A DNA stretch of 64,000 bases, taken from positions 1-64,000 of the forward strand of contig NZ_LZSG01000007.1 of the NCBI RefSeq assembly GCF_001665395.1, in the 5' to 3' direction. Position numbers and translations under genes: made by a program. Position 1 is the stretch's first letter. Every line of letters begins with the position of its first letter. Origin of the DNA: Mycobacterium sp. 1164966.3 (GTDB lineage: Bacteria; Actinomycetota; Actinomycetes; Mycobacteriales; Mycobacteriaceae). Below, one piece after another: positions 35,298 through 44,927 of the stretch. The notes under the pieces are model-generated. The model was not told where the DNA came from. It worked only from the letters and a program-made list of their open reading frames with translations, and did not search any database.

Positions 35298-35934
35298 GCT
35301 GTCAAGCGTGGAACGCCCGAAGCGGCGCATGACCGCCGAGCAGCGGCGCGAGCAGATCCTCGACGTCACGCACGCGATCGTCGACGCCGAAGGATTCCAC
35401 GCGGCGACACCGAATCGCATCGCCGAGGCCGCCGGCATCGACCGATCGCTGATATATCAGAAGTTCGGCGACTTGGCCGGGCTGTTCGTCGAACTGATCG
35501 ACCGTGAGGCGGGGCGGGCCGGCGCGCAGTTCGCCGAGGCGATCTCCGGATTGGACGCGGCCCCCGACGACCAATCCCTGATCCTCGCGTTCGACGGGGT
35601 GCTGGCCGCGGTCGACGCGCACCCGGCCACGTGGCGGCTGTTCTTGTTTCCGCCGCAGGGTGCGCCGCCAGAGTTGTATGCCCGTCTGGCCAAATCTCAG
35701 GCTGTCGTGAACGCGTTCTTCGTCCGGGAACTGTTGCGCCACAATCCCACGCTGCACGAGCCGGAATACACCGCGCGCATCCTGCATGCGGCCGGTCGCG
35801 AATTGCTGCAGCTGCACCTGAGTGATCCTGAAAGCGCGTCCCAGGAACGCCTGCGCACCTTTGTGCGCCGACTCGGCTCCGAGCTCGCGGTCTCGCCGCG
35901 AGCGCGCGCAAATGTACGCAATATGCCGGGTTAG
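35296..35934 (+). CDS. TetR-family transcriptional regulator
   Basis: The protein has about 212 residues. The N-terminal helix-turn-helix is TAEQRREQILDVTHAIVDAEGFHAATPNRIAEAAGIDRSLIYQKFGDLAGLF; the rest is the ligand-binding/dimer domain. GTG 35269 is open but lies in the centre of the palindrome; ATG 35296 at its edge is more likely. The final residues (about SPRARANVRNMPG) are read from the left arm of an intergenic hairpin, so the original C-terminus was probably replaced. Confidence 0.87.
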   Translation: MLSSVERPKRRMTAEQRREQILDVTHAIVDAEGFHAATPNRIAEAAGIDRSLIYQKFGDLAGLFVELIDREAGRAGAQFAEAISGLDAAPDDQSLILAFDGVLAAVDAHPATWRLFLFPPQGAPPELYARLAKSQAVVNAFFVRELLRHNPTLHEPEYTARILHAAGRELLQLHLSDPESASQERLRTFVRRLGSELAVSPRARANVRNMPG

Positions 35935-35958
35935 CGCGTGCATTTGCGCACGCTCGCG
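35897..35958. repeat. Long hairpin, GCGAGCGCGCGCAAATGTACG type (copy 2), overlapping a gene end
   Basis: Left arm CGCGAGCGCGCGCAAATGTACGC from 35897 and right arm GCGTGCATTTGCGCACGCTCGCG ending 35958. The TetR stop codon (35932-35934) lies in the loop. It ends transcripts between TetR and convergent pgi. Confidence 0.8.
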
Positions 35959-35972
35959 CCGAATAGGACGGG

Positions 35973-37637
35973 CTAGCTCGCGCGGCCTCGTTCGCTCCGG
36001 TAGCGACGCACCAGCGCATCGGTCGAGCTGTCCGACTGCTTGTCGGGCGCCGCGTCATTGGTGATCACCGGGAGCAGCGCCTTGGCCTGCGTCTTACCCA
36101 GCTCCACACCCCACTGGTCGAACGAGTCGATGCCCCAGATGACGCCCTCGGTGAACACCTGATGCTCGTAGAGCGCGATCAACTGGCCCAGCACCGACGG
36201 CGTAAGCCGATTTGCCAGGATCGAGGTCGACGGCCGGTTGCCGGGCATCACCTTGTGCGGCACCACGTCGGCGGGCGTGTCCTCGTCGGCGATCTCCTCG
36301 GCCGTCTTGCCGAACGCCAGCACCTGGGTCTGAGCGAAGAAATTGCTCATCAACAGGTCGTGCATGCTGCCGGTGCCCTCGACGGTTGGCAGGTCGTCCA
36401 GCGGCTGGCTGAACCCGATGAAGTCGGCCGGCACCAACCGGGTGCCCTGATGCAGCAACTGATAGAAGGCGTGCTGACCGTTGGTTCCCGGTTCGCCCCA
36501 GAAGATTTCGCCGGTGTCGGTGCTCACCGGCTTGCCGTCCGCGCGTGTCGACTTGCCGTTGGACTCCATGGTCAGCTGTTGCAGATAGGCCGCGAACCGC
36601 GCCAGGTCGTTGGAGTAGGGCAGGACGGCGCGGGACTGCGCGTCGAAGAAGTTGGAGTACCACAGGCCGATAAGGGCAAGCAGCGCAGGAACATTGGACT
36701 CCAGCGGCGCGGTGCGGAAGTGCTCGTCGACGATGTGGAATCCGGACAGGAAGTCGGCGAAAGCCTCCCGTCCGATGACGGCCATCAGCGACAGCCCGAT
36801 CGCCGAATCTACCGAGTAACGCCCACCAACCCAGTCCCAGAAACCGAACATGTTGTCGGTGTTGATCCCGAAGTCGTCGACGAGGCGCTTGTTGGTGGAC
36901 ACGGCGGCGAAGTGGTGGGAGACCGCGGCGTCGCCGAGCGCGTCGGTCAGCCAACGCCGCGCGGCGGTGGCGTTGGTGATTGTCTCCAATGTGGAGAACG
37001 TCTTGGATGCGACAATGAAAAGCGTTGTGGCAGGGTCCAAGTCGGCAAGCTCCGCGATCAGGTCGGCGGGGTCGACGTTGGAGACGAAGCGCGCTGAAAT
37101 GCCCGCGTCTGCATAGTGGCGCAGTGCCTGATATGCCATCACCGGGCCCAGGTCCGAACCGCCGATGCCGATGTTGACGACGGTGCTGATCCGCTTGCCC
37201 GTCGCTCCGGTCCATTCGCCGCTGCGCAACCGGTCGGTGAAGTCACCCATCGAGTCCAGCACAGCATGTACATCCTCGACGACGTTCTGGCCGTCGACCA
37301 CCAGCTGGGCGTCGCGGGGCAGCCGCAACGCGGTGTGCAGGACCGCGCGGTCCTCCGACGTGTTGATGTGCACACCGGACAACATCTCGTCGCGACGCTC
37401 TTCGAGGTGTGCGGCCCGAGCCAGATCGACCAGCAGCCGCAACGTCTCCCGGGTGATGCGATGTTTGCTGTAGTCGATGTAGAGATCGCCGACCGTGGCA
37501 GTCAGCTCGCGGCCGCGATCGGGGTCGTCGGCAAAGAGCTGCCGCAGGTGGGTATGTCCGATCTGTTGGTGATGCTGGCGCAGAGCGTCCCACGCCGGGG
37601 TGGCGGTGATGTCAGGGATTGATTGCACGGTGGTCAT
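35973..37637 (-). CDS. pgi: Glucose-6-phosphate isomerase
   Basis: This 554-residue cytoplasmic enzyme interconverts glucose-6-phosphate and fructose-6-phosphate in glycolysis and gluconeogenesis. [16 protein letters not shown] and [14 protein letters not shown] bind the sugar phosphate; [31 protein letters not shown] (catalytic Glu) and [11 protein letters not shown] are the PGI signatures. Its ATG overlaps the stop of a MIRU-encoded mini-reading frame, so translation of pgi may be coupled to the repeat array upstream. Confidence 0.97.
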   Translation of the reverse strand: MTTVQSIPDITATPAWDALRQHHQQIGHTHLRQLFADDPDRGRELTATVGDLYIDYSKHRITRETLRLLVDLARAAHLEERRDEMLSGVHINTSEDRAVLHTALRLPRDAQLVVDGQNVVEDVHAVLDSMGDFTDRLRSGEWTGATGKRISTVVNIGIGGSDLGPVMAYQALRHYADAGISARFVSNVDPADLIAELADLDPATTLFIVASKTFSTLETITNATAARRWLTDALGDAAVSHHFAAVSTNKRLVDDFGINTDNMFGFWDWVGGRYSVDSAIGLSLMAVIGREAFADFLSGFHIVDEHFRTAPLESNVPALLALIGLWYSNFFDAQSRAVLPYSNDLARFAAYLQQLTMESNGKSTRADGKPVSTDTGEIFWGEPGTNGQHAFYQLLHQGTRLVPADFIGFSQPLDDLPTVEGTGSMHDLLMSNFFAQTQVLAFGKTAEEIADEDTPADVVPHKVMPGNRPSTSILANRLTPSVLGQLIALYEHQVFTEGVIWGIDSFDQWGVELGKTQAKALLPVITNDAAPDKQSDSSTDALVRRYRSERGRAS

Positions 37638-37690
37638 CTGCGCCGCTCCTCCTCATTGCTTCGCGCTGCATCGTCGCCGGCGGAAGTCAT
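37634..37690 (-). CDS. MIRU mini-frame A, 18 residues, coupled to pgi
   Basis: ATG 37690 opens an 18-codon frame ([18 protein letters not shown]) whose TGA overlaps the pgi ATG as ATGA. GAGGAGG at its end serves as ribosome site for pgi. Overlapping start/stop codons are a known trait of mycobacterial MIRUs; no peptide function is known. Confidence 0.5.
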   Translation of the reverse strand: MTSAGDDAARSNEEERRR

Positions 37691-37795
37691 CTGCGCCGCT
37701 CCTCCTCATCGCTTCGCGCTGCATCGTCGCCGGCGGAAGTCATCTGCGCCGCTCCTCTTCATCGCTTCGGGTTGCATCCCCGCTGCACGGGTCAT
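37638..37795 (-). repeat. MIRU-type tandem repeat, two 53-base units plus a degenerate 52-base unit
   Basis: Units at 37638-37690 and 37691-37743 differ by one base; the third (37744-37795) is diverged and one base shorter. On the minus strand each good unit begins ATGACTTCC and ends GAGGAGCGGCGCAG, giving a ribosome site and start codon for the next unit. Size and structure match mycobacterial interspersed repetitive units. It lies between chorismate mutase and pgi, both on the minus strand. Confidence 0.88.
37687..37743 (-). CDS. MIRU mini-frame B, 18 residues
   Basis: ATG 37743 opens [18 protein letters not shown], ending in a TGA that overlaps the ATG of mini-frame A. The diverged third unit does not continue the chain, because its 52-base length shifts the frame. 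Confidence 0.45.
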   Translation of the reverse strand: MTSAGDDAARSDEEERRR

Positions 37796-37851
37796 CATTC
37801 GACCCTAATCGCCCGGTACCCCGTAATCGGTGCGGTCAGCGGCACAAGAAG

Positions 37852-38166
37852 TCAGTGCCCGAGCCGGCCGCGGCCCAAACGCAACAGCAGCATGGCCAGA
37901 TCCTTGCCGTCCGGACCCAGTTCGCTGTAGCGCTCGATGACTTTCATCTCGCGGCTGTGCACCAGCCGGGTGCCGCCGGACGCCATTCGCGCCCTGCCGA
38001 TCGCCTGGGACACTTCCGCGCGCCGCTTGACCGCGGCGAGGATCTCGGCGTCCAGCCGGTCGATCTCATGGCGCAACTCTTCGATGTCGGCCTCTGGAAG
38101 CTGGATTGTCTCTGCGTTCATTTCTGCTGACTCCGCGCTTTCATGTTGTGGGGGTTCTGGTCTCAT
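37852..38166 (-). CDS. Intracellular chorismate mutase (AroQ type)
   Basis: This 104-residue all-helical enzyme converts chorismate to prephenate for Phe/Tyr synthesis. LRHEIDRLDAEILAAVKRRAEVSQAIGRARMASGG carries the active-site Arg and Lys residues, then TRLVHSREMKVIERYSELG; the C-terminal LLRLGRGRLGH is the tail through which the M. tuberculosis enzyme (Rv0948c) binds and is activated by DAHP synthase. It is divergent from uvrD1 across 200 bases, in which a 7-base stem AGCCCCG/CGGGGCT (38194-38223) is visible. Confidence 0.94.
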   Translation of the reverse strand: MRPEPPQHESAESAEMNAETIQLPEADIEELRHEIDRLDAEILAAVKRRAEVSQAIGRARMASGGTRLVHSREMKVIERYSELGPDGKDLAMLLLRLGRGRLGH

Positions 38167-38366
38167 CCGGTGTCAGGCCTCACACAAGAAACGAGCCCCG
38201 AATCCGAAGCGGACCACGGGGCTGTGCGAAAAGCAGCTAAACCCAAGGCACCGCTGGCCGGTACCCATAAGAAAATGGGGGCTGCACGTGGAGCACCAAC
38301 CGAGTGTGCCATCAAGGGCCGTACCGGCGCAAAGTTGTCTCCCGGCGGCGGTAAGTTTGGACCGAC

Positions 38367-40721
38367 ATGAGTGTGCACGCAACGGCCCCCCAAACACCCC
38401 CGGAATTGGCACCCCCGGAAGTGGATCGACTGCTCGAGGGCCTCAACCCGCAACAGCGCCAGGCGGTGGTGCATGAGGGTTCGCCGCTGCTGATCGTGGC
38501 GGGAGCGGGGTCGGGTAAGACGGCGGTGCTGACGCGGCGCATCGCCTACCTGATCGCCGCCCGCGGCGTCGGGGTCGGTCAGATTCTGGCCATCACCTTC
38601 ACCAACAAGGCCGCCGCCGAGATGCGCGAACGGGTAGTCCGGCTGGTCGGCGACCGGGCCCGGTACATGTGGGTGTCCACCTTTCACTCGACCTGCGTGC
38701 GGATACTGCGCAACCAGGCATCGTTGATCGAAGGCCTGAACTCCAACTTCTCCATCTATGACGCTGACGATTCGCGGCGCCTGCTGCAGATGATCGGCCG
38801 CGACATGGGTTTGGACATCAAGCGGTATTCGCCGCGGCTGCTGGCCAATGCCATCTCCAACTTGAAGAACGAGCTGATCGACCCGCACCGGGCCGTATCG
38901 GCGTTGACCGACGACGCCGACGACTTGGCCCGGACCGTCGCGTCGGTCTACGGCGAATACCAGCGGCGGCTGCGGGCGGCGAACGCGCTGGACTTCGACG
39001 ACCTCATCAACGAGACCGTCGCGGTGCTGCAGGCCTTCCCGCAGATCGCCCAGTACTACCGGCGGCGGTTCCGGCATGTTCTGGTCGACGAGTACCAGGA
39101 CACCAACCATGCGCAGTACGTGCTGGTGCGCGAGCTGGCCGGTCGCGGGCGCCCAGAACCCCAAGACCCTTCCGACGATGCGGTACCGCCGGCGGAACTA
39201 TGCGTCGTCGGCGATGCCGACCAGTCGATCTATGCGTTCCGCGGCGCCACGATTCGCAACATCGAAGACTTCGAACGGGACTACCCGGACGCCAGAACCA
39301 TACTGCTGGAACAGAATTACCGCTCCACCCAGAACATCCTGTCGGCGGCCAACTCGGTGATCTCCCGCAATGCGGGACGCCGCGAGAAGCGACTGTGGAC
39401 CGATGCCGGTGAGGGCGAGTTGATTGTCGGCTACGTCGCCGACAACGAGCACGACGAGGCAAGGTTCGTCGCTCAGGAAATAGACGCGTTGGCCGAGCGC
39501 GGCGAGATCACCTACAACGACGTCGCCGTCTTCTACCGCACCAACAACTCGTCGCGGTCGCTGGAAGAAGTGTTCATCCGCTCCGGCATTCCGTACAAAG
39601 TTGTTGGGGGAGTGCGGTTTTACGAACGCAAGGAGATTCGCGACATCGTCGCCTACCTGCGGGTGCTGGACAACCCCGGCGACGCGGTGAGCATGCGGCG
39701 CATCCTCAACACCCCGCGCCGTGGTATCGGAGACCGCGCCGAAGCCTGTGTGGCGGTGTACGCGGAGAACACCGGCGCTACCTTCGCCGACGCGCTGGTG
39801 GCCGCGGCCGAAGGCAAGGTTGCGATGCTGAACAGCCGCGCGGAGAAGGCGATCGCCGGTTTCGTCGAAATGCTCGACGACCTGCGGGGCCGCCTCGATG
39901 ACGACCTCGGCGATCTGGTGGAGTCGGTGCTGGAACGCACCGGCTACCGCCGGGAATTGGAGTCGTCTACCGACCCGCAGGAGCTGGCACGGCTGGACAA
40001 CCTCAATGAACTCGTCAGCGTCGCACACGAATTCAGCATCGACCTGGCGAATGCGGCTGCGCTGGAAGCGGAGCGCCCACCCGAGGACGAAGATGTGCCG
40101 GATACCGGTGTGCTGGCGGCGTTTCTGGAACGGGTGTCGCTGGTCGCCGACAGCGACGAGATCCCCGAGCACAGTGCCGGTGTGGTGACGCTGATGACCT
40201 TGCACACCGCCAAGGGTCTGGAGTTCCCGGTCGTCTTCGTCACCGGCTGGGAGGACGGGATGTTCCCGCACATGCGGGCGCTCGACGATCCGACCGAACT
40301 CTCCGAGGAGCGGCGGCTGGCTTACGTCGGCATCACGCGGGCGCGGCAACGACTGTATTTGAGTAGGGCGATCGTCCGGTCATCTTGGGGGCAGCCGATG
40401 CTCAACCCCGAGTCGCGATTTCTGCGCGAGATTCCGCAACACCTTATCGACTGGCGGCGCACCGCCCCGAAGCCGTCGTTCAGCGCGCCGGTGAGCGGAG
40501 CGGGCCGCTTCGGTGCCCCGCGTCCGTCCCCGGCGCGCCCGGCGAGCAAGCGACCGCTGTTGGTGTTGCAGCCCGGTGATCGGGTGACGCACGACAAGTA
40601 CGGCCTGGGCCGCGTCGAGGAAGTGTCCGGCGTCGGCGAGTCGGCCATGTCGCTGATCGACTTCGGTAGTGCGGGGCGGGTGAAGCTGATGCACAATCAC
40701 GCCCCGGTCAGCAAGCTCTGA
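38367..40721 (+). CDS. uvrD1: ATP-dependent DNA helicase UvrD1
   Basis: This 784-residue superfamily 1A helicase acts in nucleotide excision repair and, in mycobacteria, with Ku. Walker A is AGAGSGKT (Lys51), motif II VDEYQDTNHAQ, motif III GDADQSIYAFRGA, motif IV LEQNYRSTQNIL, motif V LMTLHTAKGLEFPVVFVTG and motif VI YVGITRARQRLYLSRA. The C-terminal GDRVTHDKYGLGRVEEVSGVG is the Tudor-like domain that contacts RNA polymerase in UvrD/PcrA. It starts at ATG 38367 and is convergent with a membrane-protein gene. Confidence 0.97.
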   Translation: MSVHATAPQTPPELAPPEVDRLLEGLNPQQRQAVVHEGSPLLIVAGAGSGKTAVLTRRIAYLIAARGVGVGQILAITFTNKAAAEMRERVVRLVGDRARYMWVSTFHSTCVRILRNQASLIEGLNSNFSIYDADDSRRLLQMIGRDMGLDIKRYSPRLLANAISNLKNELIDPHRAVSALTDDADDLARTVASVYGEYQRRLRAANALDFDDLINETVAVLQAFPQIAQYYRRRFRHVLVDEYQDTNHAQYVLVRELAGRGRPEPQDPSDDAVPPAELCVVGDADQSIYAFRGATIRNIEDFERDYPDARTILLEQNYRSTQNILSAANSVISRNAGRREKRLWTDAGEGELIVGYVADNEHDEARFVAQEIDALAERGEITYNDVAVFYRTNNSSRSLEEVFIRSGIPYKVVGGVRFYERKEIRDIVAYLRVLDNPGDAVSMRRILNTPRRGIGDRAEACVAVYAENTGATFADALVAAAEGKVAMLNSRAEKAIAGFVEMLDDLRGRLDDDLGDLVESVLERTGYRRELESSTDPQELARLDNLNELVSVAHEFSIDLANAAALEAERPPEDEDVPDTGVLAAFLERVSLVADSDEIPEHSAGVVTLMTLHTAKGLEFPVVFVTGWEDGMFPHMRALDDPTELSEERRLAYVGITRARQRLYLSRAIVRSSWGQPMLNPESRFLREIPQHLIDWRRTAPKPSFSAPVSGAGRFGAPRPSPARPASKRPLLVLQPGDRVTHDKYGLGRVEEVSGVGESAMSLIDFGSAGRVKLMHNHAPVSKL

Positions 40722-40802
40722 CGGCCGCGGCGTCGAGCGTGCTGTCAGGGCGAAAAAATCGCGAAATTTCAGCTCTCAGAACACGTTCGGCGCGCGAAAG
40801 CG

Positions 40803-41357
40803 CTACCCCAGCAGCCAGCGTTTGGTTCGCGGATGCCACGCCAACACGATGCTGGCCACTGGCAGCACCCACAGGGTGTAGACGATCCACGCCACCCGCG
40901 CGCCCGCGAGAAATATGCCGCCGTAAGTCAGCAATGCGACCAGCCCACCGGCCGCGATCAGCCACCGTCCGACGGGCCGGTGTAACAACAGCAGGATCAC
41001 GCCCGAAATGGTGGCCAACGCGAAGACCAGCGCGAGAAATCCCACCGCGATGCAGAACAGCCGGTCGGTCCGCCACCAGCCGGCGATCAGGTCGGTAGCC
41101 ACTACCGACGCGGCCCACCCGCTGACGATGCTGACCGCGCAGGCGCCGACGGTCGTGCCGACCGTCGGCTCGTCGAGGCGAGGGCCCAGGCGTCGGGATC
41201 CCGGATCCACCGGCGGCGGAAGTTGGGTGGTCGGCGACTCCGGAACGATCGGCATCGGTCCGGTCGGCGCACGCCGGATGATCCGGCCCTTCGTTTCGGG
41301 CGCGGTAGAGGGCCCGGCCGGTTGCGCGCCTGGGGGTGGGGTGTTCGGCGCGGTCAC
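40803..41357 (-). CDS. Membrane protein of unknown function
   Basis: The protein of about 184 residues has a Pro-rich cytoplasmic N-terminus (TTQLPPPVDPGSRR) followed by four hydrophobic helices (SIVSGWAASVVATDLIAGW, FCIAVGFLALVFALATISGVILLLL, WLIAAGGLVALLTYGGIFLAG, WIVYTLWVLPVASIVLAW). GTG 41357 is chosen because it begins five bases past the peptidase stop; the frame is open further upstream. It is probably co-transcribed with the M23 peptidase. I do not recognise a family. Confidence 0.65.
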   Translation of the reverse strand: MTAPNTPPPGAQPAGPSTAPETKGRIIRRAPTGPMPIVPESPTTQLPPPVDPGSRRLGPRLDEPTVGTTVGACAVSIVSGWAASVVATDLIAGWWRTDRLFCIAVGFLALVFALATISGVILLLLHRPVGRWLIAAGGLVALLTYGGIFLAGARVAWIVYTLWVLPVASIVLAWHPRTKRWLLG

Positions 41358-41361
41358 CGGC

Positions 41362-42447
41362 TCAACCGGCGTAGTTGCCGACGTTGAGTCCGCGTTTGGC
41401 CAACCACGGCACGGGGTCAATACGTTCGGTGCCGCCCAGCAGCACCTCGAAGTGCAGGTGCGGGCCGGTGGAGAAGCCACGGTTGCCCATGGTGGCGATC
41501 TGGTCACCCGCCATCACCCGCTCGCCGACGCTGACCAGCGTGGTATTGACGTGGCCATAAAGCGTGACAGTCCCGTCGGCGTGGCGCAGCTTGACCCACA
41601 TTCCGTAGCCGGCGGTGGGGCCGGCGTCGATGACGACACCGTCAGACACCGCGTAGATCGGCGTTCCGATCGAGTTGGCCAAATCGATTCCCGCGTGCAG
41701 CACACCCCAGCGATACCCAAAATTCGACGTGAAAATCCCCTTGGTGGGCATCACGTAGAGCGGCTGCTGCAGTCGCGCCTCGCGTTGGGCGCGTTCCTGG
41801 GCGAACGCCACGCCTTTGGCGAGCTCCAAGTTGTGGGCCGCGGCATTGGCCGCCGGCTGCACCGCGACAACCTGCGCGCCTCGGGTCGCGTTGCTGCCCG
41901 ACCCTCCGAGCAGCGACGCGTTGGCGCTCAGCACGGTCTCGGTCTTCGTGGTGTCGGAGTGGGTGAGTGCCGCGTGGGCAGCCGCGGCCGTCGCGCCGGC
42001 CGCCATTGCCGAGATCATCAGGCGACCCTTGGCCGCACTGGTCGGCTGCTTGCGGTGCTGTCCGCCTCGCTGCGGAACCCGGACGACGCCCAGAGCGTCT
42101 GAACGGACGGGGCGAGGTTCGGCGTGCGGCTGCACGGTCACCCGCGGGAGCACGTCAGTGACCTCTAGGGGGACTGTCAGCCGCACCGGAGTCAGGTTGT
42201 CGGTGTCATGCAGATCGTCGAGTTCGGGGGCCAGCAGTACCTGGGCCTCGTTGTCGACCGCGAAGTCAACCTCCAGCTGCAGGTCACCGAAGTCGGTGTC
42301 GTAAAGGTCGTCGAGATCGTCGAAGTCGAAGCCGTCCAGCGGGAGGATTTCGGTGACTTCGTTCTGGTGATGCGGAGCCCAGCCTTCGCGGTTGGTGCGT
42401 ACTGCCCCTGCAGCGACGCGAGAACGTGCGAGTCGGTGCTGCGACAA
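41362..42447 (-). CDS. M23-family (LytM) metallopeptidase (Rv0950c-like)
   Basis: The 361-residue protein is probably anchored by one helix (RLMISAMAAGATAAAAHAAL, about 143-163), with a peptidoglycan endopeptidase-like domain at the C-terminus. Zn ligands are in HAGIDLANSIGTPIYAVSDGVV and HLHFEV, with GYGMWVKLRHADGTVTLYGH between. The N-terminal third is acidic (DGFDFDDLDDLYDTDFGD). The predicted start is TTG 42447 with AGGA nine bases upstream. It lies directly upstream of the membrane-protein gene and likely acts in cell-wall remodelling. Confidence 0.88.
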   Translation of the reverse strand: MSQHRLARSRVAAGAVRTNREGWAPHHQNEVTEILPLDGFDFDDLDDLYDTDFGDLQLEVDFAVDNEAQVLLAPELDDLHDTDNLTPVRLTVPLEVTDVLPRVTVQPHAEPRPVRSDALGVVRVPQRGGQHRKQPTSAAKGRLMISAMAAGATAAAAHAALTHSDTTKTETVLSANASLLGGSGSNATRGAQVVAVQPAANAAAHNLELAKGVAFAQERAQREARLQQPLYVMPTKGIFTSNFGYRWGVLHAGIDLANSIGTPIYAVSDGVVIDAGPTAGYGMWVKLRHADGTVTLYGHVNTTLVSVGERVMAGDQIATMGNRGFSTGPHLHFEVLLGGTERIDPVPWLAKRGLNVGNYAG

Positions 42448-42735
42448 CCTGAAAAGTCCTCGGATCGTGACCTTAACGTTATCTGGACCCTGAGACGGTA
42501 TCCGCTGACCTACAGGGCTGGCAACTCGCGGCCAAGATCATGGGCGGGATTGTGAGCTTGATCACGTTTAACGCATTCGAGTGCCAGATGAGCTGTGCCA
42601 CATTCCGTTTATGCGCAGCCACCGCCTAAGGGCGGGCCACGGGTTGGCCCCATTCGGTGGGGTGGATACAGTTCACCGTGCGTGTCGCCGAGACCGGCGC
42701 CGCCTCCCTACAGGCCAAGTAAAGACAGTGAGCAC

Positions 42736-43899
42736 ATGGATCTTTTCGAGTATCAAGCGAAAGAGCTGTTCGCGAAGCACAACGTACCCAGCACTCCCGG
42801 CCGGGTAACCGACACCGCCGAAGGCGCGCGTGACATCGCCGCGGAGATCGGTCGACCGGTGATGGTCAAGGCTCAGGTCAAGATCGGTGGACGCGGAAAG
42901 GCCGGGGGTGTGAAGTACGCCGCGACCCCGGAGGACGCCTACGAGCACGCCAAGAACATCCTGGGCCTCGACATCAAGGGCCACATCGTCAAGAAACTGC
43001 TGGTGGCCGAGGCCAGCGACATCGCCGAGGAGTACTACTGCTCCTTCCTGCTCGACCGGGCGAACCGCACCTACCTCGCGATGTGCTCGGTAGAGGGCGG
43101 CATGGAGATCGAAGAGGTGGCCGCGACCAAGCCGGACCGCCTCGCCAAGGTCCCGGTGAACGCCGTCAAGGGGGTCGATCTCGAGACGGCGCGGTCGATC
43201 GCCGAGCAGGGCCATCTGCCGGCCGAGGTGCTCGACGCCGCCGCGATCACCATCGCCAAGCTGTGGGAACTGTTCGTCGCCGAGGACGCGACCCTGGTCG
43301 AGGTCAACCCCCTGGTGCGCACTCCTGACGACCGGATCCTGGCCCTGGACGGCAAGGTCACGCTGGACGCCAATGCGGCGTTCCGCCAGCCCGGCCACGC
43401 CGAGTTCGAGGACCGCGCGGCCACCGACCCGCTCGAGCTCAAGGCCAAGGAGCACGACCTCAACTACGTCAAGCTCGACGGATCCGTCGGCATCATCGGC
43501 AACGGCGCGGGCTTGGTGATGTCAACGCTGGACGTCGTCGCTTACGCCGGCGAGAAGCACGGCGGCGTCAAGCCGGCCAACTTCCTGGACATCGGTGGCG
43601 GCGCCTCGGCGGAGGTGATGGCCGCCGGGTTGGACGTGGTGTTGGGCGACTCGCAGGTCAAAAGCGTGTTCGTCAACGTCTTCGGCGGCATCACGGCGTG
43701 CGACGCGGTTGCCACCGGAATCGTCAAGGCGCTGGAAATCCTCGGCGACGAGGCGAACAAGCCGCTAGTGGTGCGGCTGGACGGCAACAACGTCGACGAA
43801 GGCCGGCGCATCCTGGCCGAGGCCAACCACCCGCTGGTGACGCTGGTACCGACGATGGACGAGGCTGCCGACAAGGCCGCCCAGCTGGCGAGCGCCTGA
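42736..43899 (+). CDS. sucC: Succinyl-CoA synthetase beta subunit SucC
   Basis: This 387-residue ATP-grasp subunit of the TCA-cycle enzyme makes succinate and nucleoside triphosphate from succinyl-Co[19 protein letters not shown] opens the family; the nucleotide loop is [16 protein letters not shown], metal ligands lie in [10 protein letters not shown], and [14 protein letters not shown] and FGGITACD contact the alpha subunit. ATG 42736 with GTGAG upstream is chosen; an open frame to 42595 has no family sequence. It is first gene of sucCD. The 288 bases upstream hold no gene. Confidence 0.97.
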   Translation: MDLFEYQAKELFAKHNVPSTPGRVTDTAEGARDIAAEIGRPVMVKAQVKIGGRGKAGGVKYAATPEDAYEHAKNILGLDIKGHIVKKLLVAEASDIAEEYYCSFLLDRANRTYLAMCSVEGGMEIEEVAATKPDRLAKVPVNAVKGVDLETARSIAEQGHLPAEVLDAAAITIAKLWELFVAEDATLVEVNPLVRTPDDRILALDGKVTLDANAAFRQPGHAEFEDRAATDPLELKAKEHDLNYVKLDGSVGIIGNGAGLVMSTLDVVAYAGEKHGGVKPANFLDIGGGASAEVMAAGLDVVLGDSQVKSVFVNVFGGITACDAVATGIVKALEILGDEANKPLVVRLDGNNVDEGRRILAEANHPLVTLVPTMDEAADKAAQLASA

Positions 43900-43964
43900 G
43901 TGGCGATCGCAAGCGCGGCGAAGCCGGGCGCAGCGGGTCGACACTTTAGAGAGAGGACTGGCTA

Positions 43965-44867
43965 ATGGCAATCTTTCTGACCAAGGAAAACAAGGTCATC
44001 GTTCAGGGCATCACTGGCAGCGAGGCTACCGTCCACACGGCCCGGATGCTCAAGGCCGGCACGCAGATCGTCGGCGGCGTCAACGCCCGCAAGGCGGGGA
44101 CCACGGTCACTCATGAGGACAAGGGCGGCCGGATCGTCAAGCTGCCGGTGTTCGGCAGTGTCGCCGAGGCCATGGAGAAGACCGGCGCCGACGTGTCGAT
44201 CATCTTCGTGCCGCCGAAGTTCGCCAAGGACGCCATCATCGAGGCCGTCGACGCCGAGATCCCGCTGCTGGTGGTCATCACCGAGGGAATCCCGGTGCAG
44301 GACAGCGCATATGCCTGGGCCTACAACTTAGATAAGGGCGGCAAGACCAGGATCATCGGTCCCAACTGCCCGGGCATCATCAGCCCCGGGCAGTCGCTGG
44401 TCGGCATCACCCCGGCCAATATCACCGGGGCGGGTCCCGTCGGGCTGGTGTCCAAGTCGGGCACGTTGACCTACCAGATGATGTACGAGTTGCGCGATTT
44501 CGGGTTCACCACGTCGATCGGCATTGGCGGTGACCCGGTGATCGGCACCACGCATATCGACGCGATCGAGGCGTTCGAGAAGGATCCCGACACCAAGCTC
44601 ATCGTGATGATCGGCGAGATCGGTGGTGACGCCGAAGAGCGTGCGGCCGAGTTCATCAAGGCCAACGTGTCCAAGCCGGTCGTCGGTTACGTCGCGGGAT
44701 TCACCGCACCGGAGGGCAAGACGATGGGCCACGCGGGCGCGATCGTGTCGGGCTCGTCGGGAACGGCTGCCGCCAAGAAGGAAGCCTTGGAAGCTGCCGG
44801 CGTGAAGGTGGGCAAGACGCCCTCGGAGACGGCGGCCCTGGCCCGCGAGATCCTGCAGAGCCTTTAG
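43965..44867 (+). CDS. sucD: Succinyl-CoA synthetase alpha subunit SucD
   Basis: This 300-residue subunit binds CoA and carries the phosphorylated His. The Rossmann motif is [28 protein letters not shown] follows, and His256 in [18 protein letters not shown] is the phosphohistidine. ATG 43965 follows AGAGAGGACTGGCTA. It lies 65 bases after sucC in the same operon. Past its stop is a half-element (GCAGACGCACCCC) that resembles one arm of the intergenic hairpins. Confidence 0.97.
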   Translation: MAIFLTKENKVIVQGITGSEATVHTARMLKAGTQIVGGVNARKAGTTVTHEDKGGRIVKLPVFGSVAEAMEKTGADVSIIFVPPKFAKDAIIEAVDAEIPLLVVITEGIPVQDSAYAWAYNLDKGGKTRIIGPNCPGIISPGQSLVGITPANITGAGPVGLVSKSGTLTYQMMYELRDFGFTTSIGIGGDPVIGTTHIDAIEAFEKDPDTKLIVMIGEIGGDAEERAAEFIKANVSKPVVGYVAGFTAPEGKTMGHAGAIVSGSSGTAAAKKEALEAAGVKVGKTPSETAALAREILQSL

Positions 44868-44927
44868 CGCCGCGCAGACGCACCCCAGCCGCCGCCCTGA
44901 GACCGGGCTGCGGTAGATAGTAAGGCT

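Noticed and set aside
37744..37795. Third MIRU mini-frame
   Set aside because: The unit is 52 bases long, so its start codon is out of frame with the next overlapping stop.
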